Origin: Desulfuromonas sp.
GTDB lineage: Bacteria > Desulfobacterota > Desulfuromonadia > Desulfuromonadales > Geopsychrobacteraceae
Direction: 5' to 3'
Assembly (NCBI GenBank): GCA_002869695.1
Contig: PKUD01000014.1
Span: 1 to 52,119 of the forward strand
Length of the DNA stretch: 52,119 nucleotides
Shown here: positions 10,101-17,818 of the stretch, in pieces
Position numbering within the stretch: position 1 is the first letter of the stretch
How the letters are laid out: each line of letters opens with the position of its first letter
Notes under the pieces: generated by a model
What the model was told of the DNA's origin: nothing
The model's input: only the letters and a program-made list of their open reading frames with translations
Databases searched by the model: none
Made by a program: the position numbers and the translations under genes

Positions 10101-10499
10101 TATGAACTCTGGAAAGAAAACAACCGGATGATGAATCGCGGCGATCTGGTTCAGGCGATCCACCATGGAGCGGTCAAGCGGATTCGGCCGAAGGTTATGA
10201 CCATCTGCGTGATAATCGCCGGACTGATTCCGATCATGTGGAGTCACGGCGCCGGGGCTGACGTCATGAAACGGATCGCCGCGCCGATGGTCGGCGGGGT
10301 GATTACCTCCGGTGTTATGGAACTGCTGGTATTCCCGGTTATTTACTTTCTCTGGCGGGGGAGGTCGCTGGATCAGGATATGACTCCGACCACCACCGGC
10401 GAACTGAATGAATCTGAAACCTATATCAAGCGAGTGAGTCGAGCGGATTTTAACTCACGCGTTCACGACAACGAGTTTCCACCGGAACTGGAAACATAA
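7191..10499 (+). CDS. cusA: Heavy-metal RND efflux pump, CusA-like
   Basis: This 1102-residue inner-membrane proton antiporter of the HME-RND family has a full-length topology of twelve predicted membrane segments and two large periplasmic loops. The three methionines that carry Cu(I)/Ag(I) in E. coli CusA are present in the same contexts: LLYMPTTLPGIS, APLAMLETTI and TRIDMLSTGI. This supports copper/silver over zinc/cobalt as substrate. Membrane motifs GAMIDAAIIMIEN and ISAETGVVMLLYLD carry the charged relay residues. It lies 36 bp after the adaptor gene and is followed by a Met/His-rich protein. The C-terminal 50 residues are hydrophilic. Confidence 0.95.
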   Translation: MLEKLIEWSITNKFMVVLLTFFVIVGGIYALKNTPLDAIPDLSDVQVIVFTEYPGQAPQVVEDQVTYPLTTQMLAVPQAKTVRGYSFFGLSFVYIIFEDGTDLYWARSRVLEYLNYAAGRLPQGVNPSLGPDATGVGWVYEYVLESDRHDLQQLRSLQDWFLRYELTSVNGVAEVASIGGYVKQYQVEVDPDRLLAYNIGIPKIRMAIKQSNNDVGGRLVEMAETEFMVRGLGYIKSIEDLEMVVVGNDGRGTPILLRDVARVSIGPELRRGAAELDGQGEAVGGVVIMRYGGNALKTIENVKQKLEELQAGLPAGVTIKPVYDRSGLIERAVDNLTEKLIEESIVVAVVTALFLFHLSSSLVAILTLPIAILMAFIVMYAQGINANIMSLGGIAIAIGAMIDAAIIMIENAHKHLERDRGKKSHWAIITASCKEVGPSLFYALLVITVSFFPVFSLGEQSGRMFKPLAYTKTYAMAAGALLSVTLVPVLLGWFVRGKIPDEHKNPINRFLIWVYNPMVDFVIKWRKTVLVVALLITVSIIVPIQKMGSEFMPPLYEGDLLYMPTTLPGISITKAKELLQQTDKIISQFPEVERVFGKVGRAETATDPAPLAMLETTIMLKPESEWRIVPKQRFYSAWSEDFEWAKKPLRVVWPEQGPIDVEELKTELNNAIKFPGLTNAWTMPIKTRIDMLSTGIKTPVGIKVMGDDLAVLSRIGEEIEAVVREIPGTLSAFSERVVGGNYFDFEIDRNAVARYGLTVGDVQDTIKSAIGGMNVSQTVEGLERYPINIRYARDYRNDLPSLERVLIPTPSGQHIPISQVAEIKIKKGPPGIKSENARRTAWVYVDLKGVDVGSYVKQAQAVVNEKIKLPAGYNIVWSGQYEYMQAAAAKLKVVIPLTLLIIFVIIYVSTKSIIKTGIIFVALPLSLVGCFWFLWLLEYNMSVAVWVGIIALAGISAETGVVMLLYLDLAYELWKENNRMMNRGDLVQAIHHGAVKRIRPKVMTICVIIAGLIPIMWSHGAGADVMKRIAAPMVGGVITSGVMELLVFPVIYFLWRGRSLDQDMTPTTTGELNESETYIKRVSRADFNSRVHDNEFPPELET

Positions 10500-10522
10500 T
10501 CAACTCAACTGAACAGGAGAAT

Positions 10523-11041
10523 ATGATGAAGAAGCAAATGTTGGTAATGATGATTGTCGCGGCCATGATGATCCCGACCGGGGCTATTGCCATGAAGGGG
10601 ATGGATCACTCTGATCACGCGGCAAAAGAATCGAAGTCCCAAGACATGAAGGGGATGGACCACGGAAAGAAGATGGACCACGACAGTATGAAGATGGATG
10701 GCAAAATGATCATGCTGCAGGACCATGAAGTCGATGGAATGATGGGCTCGGCACACATGATGGATGTGAAGGAAAAAATGGCCGAGCATGGCATGAGCAT
10801 GACCCATCACATCATGGTAGGTTTCATGGACACCGAGGGGAATCCGGTTGACAAGGGGAGCGCGGCGGTGAAGATTGAAAGTCCTGATGGCACGGTCAGC
10901 AAACCGGTCAAAATGATGGGCATGGACGGGTCATTTGGCGCCGATATTACCCTCGACCAGAAAGGGATGTACCACTTCAAGGTAGGAACCAAGCTGGCTG
11001 ACGGCCAGAAAAGAACCTTCCATTTCCACTATGAAAACTGA
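10523..11041 (+). CDS. Met/His-rich periplasmic metal-binding protein
   Basis: This 172-residue product has a signal peptide (about 1-22, cleavage near GAIA). The mature N-terminal half is packed with MDH/MKGMDH motifs rich in Met, His and Asp, as in copper-sequestering proteins. The C-terminal half (about 95-172) is a beta-sandwich-like region with alternating hydrophobic residues, ending HFHYEN. An AGGAG lies six bases upstream of the ATG. Last gene of the efflux operon, 23 bp behind cusA, it probably buffers copper or silver in the periplasm and passes it to the pump (inference from composition and context). Confidence 0.85.
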   Translation: MMKKQMLVMMIVAAMMIPTGAIAMKGMDHSDHAAKESKSQDMKGMDHGKKMDHDSMKMDGKMIMLQDHEVDGMMGSAHMMDVKEKMAEHGMSMTHHIMVGFMDTEGNPVDKGSAAVKIESPDGTVSKPVKMMGMDGSFGADITLDQKGMYHFKVGTKLADGQKRTFHFHYEN

Positions 11042-11055
11042 TAGGAACTAATGTT

Positions 11056-11087
11056 CTGCAGGGGGCCGATTGCTCGGCCCCCTGCAG
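11056..11087 (+). terminator. Terminator-like hairpin after the metal efflux operon
   Basis: A perfect 14-bp GC-rich stem (11056-11069 with 11074-11087) closes a TTGC loop 14 bp after the last stop codon. It lacks a T-tract, so termination may be partial. Confidence 0.6.
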
Positions 11088-11207
11088 GGTCCGTGTCACT
11101 TCGTCCTGCCATCCTACGGTCCAGATCGCTTCTCTCTGCGGGCCACAGCGAACTGCTCAGGGGACCTTTTTCTCCCTGCGCATTGTATCCCCAACCGGTT
11201 GACTTTG

Positions 11208-11216
11208 TGCTATAAC
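11208..11216 (+). promoter_or_regulatory. Extended -10 promoter of the ABC-F gene
   Basis: TGCTATAAC at 11208-11216 is a TGnTATAAC extended -10 element 35 bp before the ATG. No matching -35 box is visible. Confidence 0.45.
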
Positions 11217-11251
11217 AATCTGCCGACTCATGCGAAAGGGATTCAGCGCAG

Positions 11252-13177
11252 ATGTTGCAGCTCAGACAGATCATCAAAGATTTTGCCGACCGGCGAATTT
11301 TCAATAAAATTGACTGGCATATACGTCCGGATGACCGGATTGGCCTCTGTGGTGAAAACGGAGCCGGAAAGTCGACTCTGCTGAAGATGCTTGCCGGCCT
11401 GGTCGAGGCGGACGCCGGCGTCGTCCAGTCAGCCAAGGGGACGACTTTCGGTTACCTCCCCCAGGACGGACTGGTTCATAGTGGCCTAAACCTGTTTGAT
11501 GAGGTTCACAGCGCACTGCAGGAACTGCTGGAAATTGAGGCGGAACTGCGGCGGCTCGAACAGGTTATTGCCGCAGGAGCCGGTCCGGAAGTTCTGGAAC
11601 GATATGCAGAACTTCAGGGGCTTTTTGAACAGCGCGGTGGCTACACCATGGAATCGGAAGTCGGGCGGGTATTGTCCGGTTTGGGCTTCAGCAATGCCGA
11701 TTTCAACAAACCCTGCGAGCATTTTTCCGGGGGCTGGCAAATGCGCATCGCCCTGGCCAAACTGCTGCTGCAGCGACCCACCCTGCTGCTGCTCGATGAG
11801 CCGACCAATCACCTCGATCTGCCCGCACGAGACTGGCTGGAGGACTACCTGCTGGCTTATCCGCACGCGGTGGTGCTGGTGTCGCATGACCGGTTTTTCC
11901 TGGACAAGGTGGTAGGACGGATCGTCGAAATATGGAACGGCGAATTGACCGAATACCCGGGCAACTATTCAAAATATCTCCTGGCGCGGGATGAGCGGGT
12001 TGCTGCGCTCAAGGCCGCCAAGAAGCAGCAGGATGAGGAGATCGCGCGTACCGAGGCTTTCATCAGCCGGTTCCGCTATCAGGCCAACAAAGCGGCGCTG
12101 GTTCAGAGCCGGGTCAAGCAGTTGGAAAAGGTCGAGCGGATCAGCCTGCCGCCTGAGAGAAAAAGGATCTCATTTACTTTTCCGCCACCACCCAAGGGGG
12201 GGCGCATTGCCCTCGAACTCAAGGGTGCGGCGCAGAGTTACGGATCTCTGCAGGTGTTACGTGATGTCGATCTGCTGATTGAACAGGGCGAGAGAGTTGC
12301 GCTGGTCGGGCCCAACGGAGCCGGCAAGTCAACCCTGATGCGCCTGCTGGCGGGAACAGAGGCCCCCGTCGCGGGTAGGCGCGAAGAAGGACATAATCTG
12401 ATTCTGGCCTATTTTGCCCAGGATCAGGCGGCGGAATTGAACCCGAAACGGGACGTCTATGCGGAACTGTCAGCCGATGCCCCTTTCGCCATGGTGCCGA
12501 AACTGCGCAACATTCTCGGGGCGTTTCTGTTTTCCGGGGATGACGTGGAAAAAAGAATTTCAGTTCTTTCCGGCGGTGAGCGCAACCGTCTGGCGCTGGC
12601 AAAACTTCTGCTGCGGCCAGCCAACCTGCTTCTGCTCGATGAGCCGACCAATCACCTCGATCTGCAGTCGAAACAGGTTCTGCTTGATTCCCTCAAGGGC
12701 TACAGCGGCACCATCGTGTTTGTTTCCCATGACCGGTATTTTGTCGACCAGCTGGCAACCAGGGTTCTCGAGGTTGGGCAGGGCCGGGTAGTGAGCTATC
12801 TCGGCAACTACGAAGATTTTTTGCGGGCCAAGGAAGGGCTCGGTGACCACAGTCACAGTCGCCAGCGTGTTGAACAGCAGGCCGAGGTCAGTGCTGACAG
12901 TGAATTGCCCTTCGACAAGGATGCCAGACTTCAGGCCCATGCCGAGCGGAAAGAGCGTCAGCGGCAAGAGCGCAAACTGCAGAAGGAAGTTGAGTTTCTG
13001 GAGTCCTGCATCGAATCGCTGGAAGGTCAACTCATCGATTTGGAACAAACGATGGCTGATCCTGATCTTTATCAGGATCAGCAACGTTGGAAAGAGGTGA
13101 GCAGCGAACACGCACACCTGAAGCAGGAGCTGGAAAAGACATACGGGCGCTGGGAAAAGCTGCAGGAACAGGTATGA
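11252..13177 (+). CDS. ABC-F family ATPase (Uup/YheS-like)
   Basis: This 641-residue cytosolic protein has two ABC ATPase domains and no membrane segment. ABC-F proteins act on ribosomes in translation. Domain 1 has Walker A GENGAGKST (about 34-42), signature FSGGW and Walker B LLLLDEPTNHLDL. Domain 2 has GPNGAGKST, LSGGE and an identical LLLLDEPTNHLDL. The charged linker between them (about 240-300) is the ribosome-binding arm region. The C-terminal about 100 residues form a Lys/Glu/Gln coiled coil like the CTD of Uup. The stop codon overlaps a downstream ATG (ATGA) of the ParA-like gene, suggesting coupling. Confidence 0.93.
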   Translation: MLQLRQIIKDFADRRIFNKIDWHIRPDDRIGLCGENGAGKSTLLKMLAGLVEADAGVVQSAKGTTFGYLPQDGLVHSGLNLFDEVHSALQELLEIEAELRRLEQVIAAGAGPEVLERYAELQGLFEQRGGYTMESEVGRVLSGLGFSNADFNKPCEHFSGGWQMRIALAKLLLQRPTLLLLDEPTNHLDLPARDWLEDYLLAYPHAVVLVSHDRFFLDKVVGRIVEIWNGELTEYPGNYSKYLLARDERVAALKAAKKQQDEEIARTEAFISRFRYQANKAALVQSRVKQLEKVERISLPPERKRISFTFPPPPKGGRIALELKGAAQSYGSLQVLRDVDLLIEQGERVALVGPNGAGKSTLMRLLAGTEAPVAGRREEGHNLILAYFAQDQAAELNPKRDVYAELSADAPFAMVPKLRNILGAFLFSGDDVEKRISVLSGGERNRLALAKLLLRPANLLLLDEPTNHLDLQSKQVLLDSLKGYSGTIVFVSHDRYFVDQLATRVLEVGQGRVVSYLGNYEDFLRAKEGLGDHSHSRQRVEQQAEVSADSELPFDKDARLQAHAERKERQRQERKLQKEVEFLESCIESLEGQLIDLEQTMADPDLYQDQQRWKEVSSEHAHLKQELEKTYGRWEKLQEQV

Positions 13178-13182
13178 GTTGA

Positions 13183-14448
13183 CGAAAGCCTTTCGTCGTT
13201 GTTGTCGCGGGCGTAGCCGAAAAGGTCGGTAAGTCAACGATCGCCAATAATCTTGCGGTTTATCTGAAGGCCCTTCGTGAAGATCTTCCGGTCACCCTGA
13301 TCTCTTTTACCAAGGGTCCCGCGCTGGACGCAATGTTCTCGCTGAAAGATGGCAGTGCAGCGACCGTGGTGGATTTGCTCGCCGTTGGTGACCTGGCGAG
13401 AGTATCGCGGTTGGGGCAGTTCGGTGTCTTTTATCTGTCGGCGCGTGAGCAGCCGCAGCAGATCGGTGATACCACCCGCCTGCGGCGGGTTCTTGGCCGG
13501 GATAATCGCGGCGGTATCGTTATTTTCGATGCCGGAAACGAAGAGAATGATCTCTGGCGTTCAGCTGTCTGGGCTGCGGACCTGGTCTTGGCGCCGATCG
13601 GCGAACATCGATCTTTGACAAAACTCAGCATGTTGCGGCGCACCCTTACAGAGGGTGGTGGTCAGCAGGAAATGCTTTGGTTACTCCCGAGCCAGTTGGG
13701 CGATCCGGCTGATGGCACCAGTGACGAGGACCTGCAACAGTTATTGCGTTTTGCTGCCGAAGAACGGGGATGTCAGGTTTTGAAACACTCTCTGAGTGAA
13801 GACCAGCGCGTCCACCTGCAGGCGACCGGACAGAACCGTACGGTTCTGACGCGATTACCCGGGAGCCATGTCCACGGTGAACTCCGCCGGCTGGCCGATT
13901 TCGTTCTGCGTAAATACGCCGATGGCCCGGATGCAGATTGTCAGAGCCGCCGGATGCTGGCTGACGGATTGTTGCCCCGACGTGCTCGTAGGGTTGACCT
14001 GGTCTGCCCTCTCTGTGCGTTGTCGGCGATCGGGCCGCAGGTGCATTACCTTGAGGCTTTACCTGGCCGTTATCGTGCTTTGCTGCATGCCGACTGTCTG
14101 GAAAACCTGCTGCAGGGGACCGGGCTTCGCTCCTTTATGCCGCTCAGCGGTCTTTTGCTGGTGGAGACAGGTGTAGAAGGGGAAGGTTTGCGCAGTCAGA
14201 TTCGGCTGCTGCTGCCGGGAGAGCGGGGGGGCTTTGCCGAGCAGGAACTCCTTTTACCGCAGAGTAACTCAGGGTGGGATGCCCTGTTGCGGGCAGTCAC
14301 CGGTCTTAGCCTGAATGAGCAGGCCCCGGGGGTCCTGATCGTTTCGGCACGAGGAGAGGCCGCCGTGCTGTTGGGTCCGGGGCGGTACCAGCTTTATCAG
14401 GAGCAGAAGCGGAACGTCCTGCAGCGCCTCCGCAGTGAGGAGTACTGA
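13183..14448 (+). CDS. ParA/MinD-like P-loop protein with anomalous start
   Basis: The open frame encodes about 420 residues: a P-loop-like N-terminus (VVVVAGVAEKVGKSTIANNL), a Walker B-like IVIFDAGN at about 110-117, and a C-terminal half with a CPLC motif. It resembles ParA-like ATPases common in this order. The Walker A is degenerate: the KGGxGK[ST] pattern is reduced to AEKVGKS. No ATG, GTG or TTG lies in frame between the stop at 13180-13182 and ATG 13333, which is downstream of the P-loop. The ATG that overlaps the upstream stop (13174) reads ATG AGT TGA. A one-base shift from TTG 13179 would restore MTKAFVVVVAG. The gene may be frameshifted, read by recoding, or mis-sequenced. A palindrome at 13181-13197 covers the site. 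Confidence 0.65.
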   Translation, partial: RKPFVVVVAGVAEKVGKSTIANNLAVYLKALREDLPVTLISFTKGPALDAMFSLKDGSAATVVDLLAVGDLARVSRLGQFGVFYLSAREQPQQIGDTTRLRRVLGRDNRGGIVIFDAGNEENDLWRSAVWAADLVLAPIGEHRSLTKLSMLRRTLTEGGGQQEMLWLLPSQLGDPADGTSDEDLQQLLRFAAEERGCQVLKHSLSEDQRVHLQATGQNRTVLTRLPGSHVHGELRRLADFVLRKYADGPDADCQSRRMLADGLLPRRARRVDLVCPLCALSAIGPQVHYLEALPGRYRALLHADCLENLLQGTGLRSFMPLSGLLLVETGVEGEGLRSQIRLLLPGERGGFAEQELLLPQSNSGWDALLRAVTGLSLNEQAPGVLIVSARGEAAVLLGPGRYQLYQEQKRNVLQRLRSEEY

Positions 14449-14586
14449 TCAGTGGCCCTTGCTGTCGGTTCATGGCTGCAGAGCAAGTCTGGCTTTTTGG
14501 ATCTTGCTGCAATGAGATTGACAATTCCCTGTGAGTGCCTTTTAATACCTGTTGGGCTGTTTGCCATAAGCTGATAGGGACTTTTT

Positions 14587-15246
14587 ATGATATTTCTCCC
14601 CCGCGGAAATCCAGTCAAAGAAAAGGTCAATCCGGCGAGGGTTAATCTTCCTGAGGCTATGGGGAAACTCAGGGGAGGGTCTTTTTCAGGCTATATGCGT
14701 TTTGACAGTGACGAAGGGACCGGCGTCGTTATCTTTGAAAAGGGTCGCTTGATCAGTGCGCTTTTCCAGTACCGCAAAAGTGACAAACGGCTGATCGCTT
14801 ATGATGCGATTGCGCGGATTTTTGAGATTTCCATCCAGGGTGCTGCCGAACTGAATATCTACCGGGTCGATGCGGAACTTGCACTCGGTATTCACGGCCT
14901 GTTGCATGGCGATTATGTCTACCGGGGGCAGGAGATAAAACTCGTCGATGTCTGTTCATTGCTCGAAACCATAAAAAGAACCTGCCTTACAGGTTGCCTG
15001 CGTGTTTATGCCGAAGACAAAGTCTCTTTGATTTTTTATGAAGAGGGTTGTGCCAAGGGATTTTTTCTCGATGGTTTCAGCCGACTGCAGCAGATGGCAG
15101 ATGTCGGCAAGTCCGTTGCAAAACTTCCCGGCGCCAAACTTGATCTGTTGGCGACCAGGCACTCGGATGAAATTGTGCTTGCTGATTTGATGGCCTCCGC
15201 TGACCTCGGGACGATCTGGCGCAAATTGCGCAGCGCGGTGAACTGA
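14587..15246 (+). CDS. DUF4388-like protein, two tandem modules
   Basis: This 219-residue cytosolic protein has two similar modules. Each has the pattern of a helix, then a Gly-rich strand, then an (I/V)(I/F)(F)xxGxxxxxxF stretch. Module 1 contains GVVIFEKGRLISALF (about 55-69) and module 2 contains LRVYAEDKVSLIFYEEG (about 138-154). This matches the DUF4388/PATAN layout found in signalling and cell-polarity proteins of deltaproteobacteria. There is no catalytic motif. It follows the ParA-like gene after 138 bp, so the two may act together in cell organisation (inference). The family call rests on the repeated pattern only. Confidence 0.55.
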   Translation: MIFLPRGNPVKEKVNPARVNLPEAMGKLRGGSFSGYMRFDSDEGTGVVIFEKGRLISALFQYRKSDKRLIAYDAIARIFEISIQGAAELNIYRVDAELALGIHGLLHGDYVYRGQEIKLVDVCSLLETIKRTCLTGCLRVYAEDKVSLIFYEEGCAKGFFLDGFSRLQQMADVGKSVAKLPGAKLDLLATRHSDEIVLADLMASADLGTIWRKLRSAVN

Positions 15247-15589
15247 GAACGCTTCAGGGGAAATATAACTCTGTTTTTCTCTGGATTCTCATCTTGCCGG
15301 CCTGACTCATTTCCCTGCATTTCAGTTTTCTGCTTTGCACCTGATACGCTGAACTCTGCTGACTTGCCAGTCGGGCAGATAATTGTGCTAATATTAATCC
15401 TTGCGCCCGTTCTGCAGCCCAGGGTTTGCCACTATCGGCTAAAATTGGCCACTTGAGCGTTTTCTGGACTCAGTTTTTCGGCCAAACCTGCTTTATTCTT
15501 GACCGTTTTGCATGTTTGAACTATATCTAGGCAGGTATGTCAAACAATGGTTTCTTATCGCTAAAATTTATTCTGTCGGAGGTTCCTCA
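15247..15589. other. Intergenic region upstream of livK
   Basis: This 343-bp stretch holds a sigma-70 promoter near its end (see 15499-15527). Apart from a 6-bp inverted repeat (TTGGCC/GGCCAA) roughly 35-75 bp before the -35 box, I see no gene or RNA here. Confidence 0.5.
15499..15527 (+). promoter_or_regulatory. Sigma-70 promoter of livK
   Basis: TTGACC at 15499-15504 and TATATC at 15522-15527 are spaced by 17 bp. The livK start is 62 bp further on, with a GGAGG ahead of it. Confidence 0.6.
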
Positions 15590-16705
15590 ATGAAAAAGAT
15601 CAGTGCTCTCTTTGTAGCGGTTGCTCTGTCCCTGGTCCTGACCGCCAGCGGTTTCGCGGCTGACACCATCAAGCTCGGCGTTGCCGGTCCCCACAGCGGA
15701 GACCTTGCTCCCTACGGTATCCCGGCGATGAAAGCTGCCCAGTTGGTCGTGAAAAAAGTCAATGCGTCCGGCGGTGTGCTTGGCAAACAGGTCGAACTGC
15801 TGATCCAGGACGATCAATGTAAACCGGAAATTGCAACCAACACGGCAACCAAGCTGGTCACCGAAGGCGCCAATGTTGTGCTTGGTCATATCTGCTCTGG
15901 TGCGACCAAGGCGGCTCTCGGTATCTACAAGGATGCCAAGATTCCGGTTATGTCTCCCTCGGCGACCAACCCACCGCTGACCCAGAGTGGTGATTATCCG
16001 AATTTCTTTCGGACCATCGCTTCCGACGATATGCAGGCCAAAATGGCCGTCGATTTCGCCATTAATGATCTGGGTCTGAAGAAGATTGCCGTTCTGCATG
16101 ACAAGGGTGACTATGGCAAGGGCTTTGCCGAGTTTGCCAAGAAGTTCCTCGAAGAGTCAGGCAAGGCAGAAGTGGTTCTGTTTGAAGGGGTAACCCCCGG
16201 CGCAATCAACTATGATTCAATTGTTGGTAAGATCCGTCGTGAAAATGCCGAAGCTCTTATTTTCGGTGGGTATCATCCCGAAGCATCAAAGCTGGTCTCC
16301 TCCATGAAGCGCAAGAGGGTGACGGCGGTTTTTATTTCTGACGATGGTGTAAAAGATGACAGCTTCCTCAAGGTTGCAGGTTCTGCCGCCGAAGGTGCTT
16401 ATGTCACCGGTCCCCGCGACCTCTCCAGCATTCCTTTGAATGCGGCTGCGACTGAAGAGTTCAAAGCCGAGTACGGGACAGACCCGGGTGCATTTTTCCA
16501 GGAAGGTTACTCGGCGGCTCTGGCTCTTCTTACTGCTGTTGAAAAGGCAGGGAGTACCGATTACGATGCGGTGACCAAGGCTCTGCGCAGCGAGTATGTT
16601 GAGACTCCGGTTGGCAAAATCAAATTTGATGGAAAAGGGGATGCTGAAGGTGTTGGCTTCTCGGTTTACAAGGTCGAGAATGGCGCTTTCACAGAGCTTA
16701 AATAA
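15590..16705 (+). CDS. livK: Branched-chain amino acid ABC transporter, substrate-binding protein
   Basis: This 371-residue periplasmic binding protein of the Leu/Ile/Val family has a signal peptide (about 1-23, cleaving at GFAA). The mature sequence begins DTIKLGVAGPHSGDLAPYG, the usual Peripla_BP_6 N-terminus. Two Rossmann-like lobes follow. ATG 15590 is chosen over an upstream in-frame start at 15512 because GGAGG precedes it and it puts the signal peptide at the N-terminus. A strong hairpin separates it from livH, which usually allows excess binding protein over the permease. Ligand among hydrophobic amino acids is inferred from the family. Confidence 0.93.
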   Translation: MKKISALFVAVALSLVLTASGFAADTIKLGVAGPHSGDLAPYGIPAMKAAQLVVKKVNASGGVLGKQVELLIQDDQCKPEIATNTATKLVTEGANVVLGHICSGATKAALGIYKDAKIPVMSPSATNPPLTQSGDYPNFFRTIASDDMQAKMAVDFAINDLGLKKIAVLHDKGDYGKGFAEFAKKFLEESGKAEVVLFEGVTPGAINYDSIVGKIRRENAEALIFGGYHPEASKLVSSMKRKRVTAVFISDDGVKDDSFLKVAGSAAEGAYVTGPRDLSSIPLNAAATEEFKAEYGTDPGAFFQEGYSAALALLTAVEKAGSTDYDAVTKALRSEYVETPVGKIKFDGKGDAEGVGFSVYKVENGAFTELK

Positions 16706-16766
16706 CTGAATTGACACGTTGCAGCGAAAAACCTGAATATCGGGGCGCTGCAGGATAAGACCCCCT

Positions 16767-16796
16767 CAGGGGGCTGGCGTGCTAGCCAGCCCCCTG
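16767..16796 (+). terminator. Terminator-like hairpin between livK and livH
   Basis: A 12-bp GC-rich stem (16767-16778 with 16785-16796) is followed by AAACTTTGTTT. It probably gives partial termination after livK. Confidence 0.75.
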
Positions 16797-16912
16797 AAAC
16801 TTTGTTTACAGCTTGAAAATTCCTGTTTTTCGAGGGTTTTCTCTAAGCTAAAAAAGCTAGCCGGCGGAACTGAAACTCCGACTAAACTCTTTGCTGTGCG
16901 GTAGTACTCATT

Positions 16913-17815
16913 ATGGATTATTTTCTCGAACTTTTTTTCGGTGGACTGACCCGGGGCAGCATCTATGCCCTGATCGCCCTCGGGTACACTATGGTTTACG
17001 GCATTATTCAGCTGATCAATTTTGCCCATGGTGAAATTTATATGATCGGAGCTTTCGTGGCACTTATTGTCGCGGGGGTTTTGACTATCTACGGTTTTTC
17101 CGGAATTTCGATCCTGGTCATTGCCGGCATTATTGCCGTTATCTATGCCAGCGCTTATGGCTATACGCTTGAGAAAATTGCCTACCGACCGCTACGTGGA
17201 GCACCTCGCTTGTCACCATTGATTAGTGCCATCGGGATGTCGATATTTTTACAGAATTACGTGCTGCTTGCTCAAACCCCTGACTTTCTGCCTTTCCCCC
17301 GTCTGATCCCTGACTTTGCATTCATGGAACCGGTGGCTCATATCATCGGTTCACCGGAACTGGTGATTCTGGTTGTCACGATCGCGACTATGGTGGGACT
17401 AACCGTGCTGATCAAATATACTAGGATCGGCAAGGCTATGAGGGCAACTCAGCAGGACATGAGTATGGCACGACTGGTAGGGGTTAACGTCGACCGGATC
17501 ATTTCTTTGACTTTCGTTATCGGTTCCGCTCTTGCGGCTATTGGCGGCGTACTGGTGGCCTCCTATATGGGGCAGGTCAACTTTTATATCGGTTTTCTGG
17601 CCGGAGTCAAAGCATTTACCGCTGCGGTGCTGGGCGGCATCGGTTCAATTCCTGGAGCGGTCCTTGGTGGGTTGGTTCTCGGTTGGACCGAGAGCTTTGC
17701 CGCCGGGTATGTTTCCAGTGATTATGAAGACGTGTTAGCCTTCGGTCTGCTGGTGCTGATCCTGATCCTGCGTCCGTCCGGAATTCTTGGTAAAGCGCGA
17801 AAGCAGAAGGTGTAA
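16913..17815 (+). CDS. livH: Branched-chain amino acid ABC transporter permease LivH
   Basis: This 300-residue integral inner-membrane protein has about eight hydrophobic segments. It starts with the typical LivH sequence LFFGGLTRGSIYALIALGYTMVYGII and contains the EAA-loop-like stretch MRATQQDMSMARLVGVNV (about 180-197). With LivM it forms the channel of the Liv importer. The gene is 3 bp from livM. Confidence 0.95.
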   Translation: MDYFLELFFGGLTRGSIYALIALGYTMVYGIIQLINFAHGEIYMIGAFVALIVAGVLTIYGFSGISILVIAGIIAVIYASAYGYTLEKIAYRPLRGAPRLSPLISAIGMSIFLQNYVLLAQTPDFLPFPRLIPDFAFMEPVAHIIGSPELVILVVTIATMVGLTVLIKYTRIGKAMRATQQDMSMARLVGVNVDRIISLTFVIGSALAAIGGVLVASYMGQVNFYIGFLAGVKAFTAAVLGGIGSIPGAVLGGLVLGWTESFAAGYVSSDYEDVLAFGLLVLILILRPSGILGKARKQKV

Positions 17816-17818
17816 CGG

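Noticed and set aside
7656-10247. Long antisense open frames opposite cusA
   Set aside because: They are shadows of the GC-rich cusA reading frame: His/Asp/Gln-rich, with no motifs.
13174-13182. Selenocysteine at the TGA of ATG AGT TGA in the ParA-like gene
   Set aside because: The TGA would be codon 3 of a protein family with no known Sec site there, and the hairpin that follows lacks recognisable bacterial SECIS features. A one-base frameshift explains the region better.
15380-15460. GEMM (c-di-GMP/cGAMP) riboswitch on the minus strand upstream of livK
   Set aside because: A GGCAAACC-like core is present, but the GACGCAAAGC segment and tetraloop receptor are missing, and the strand points away from livK.
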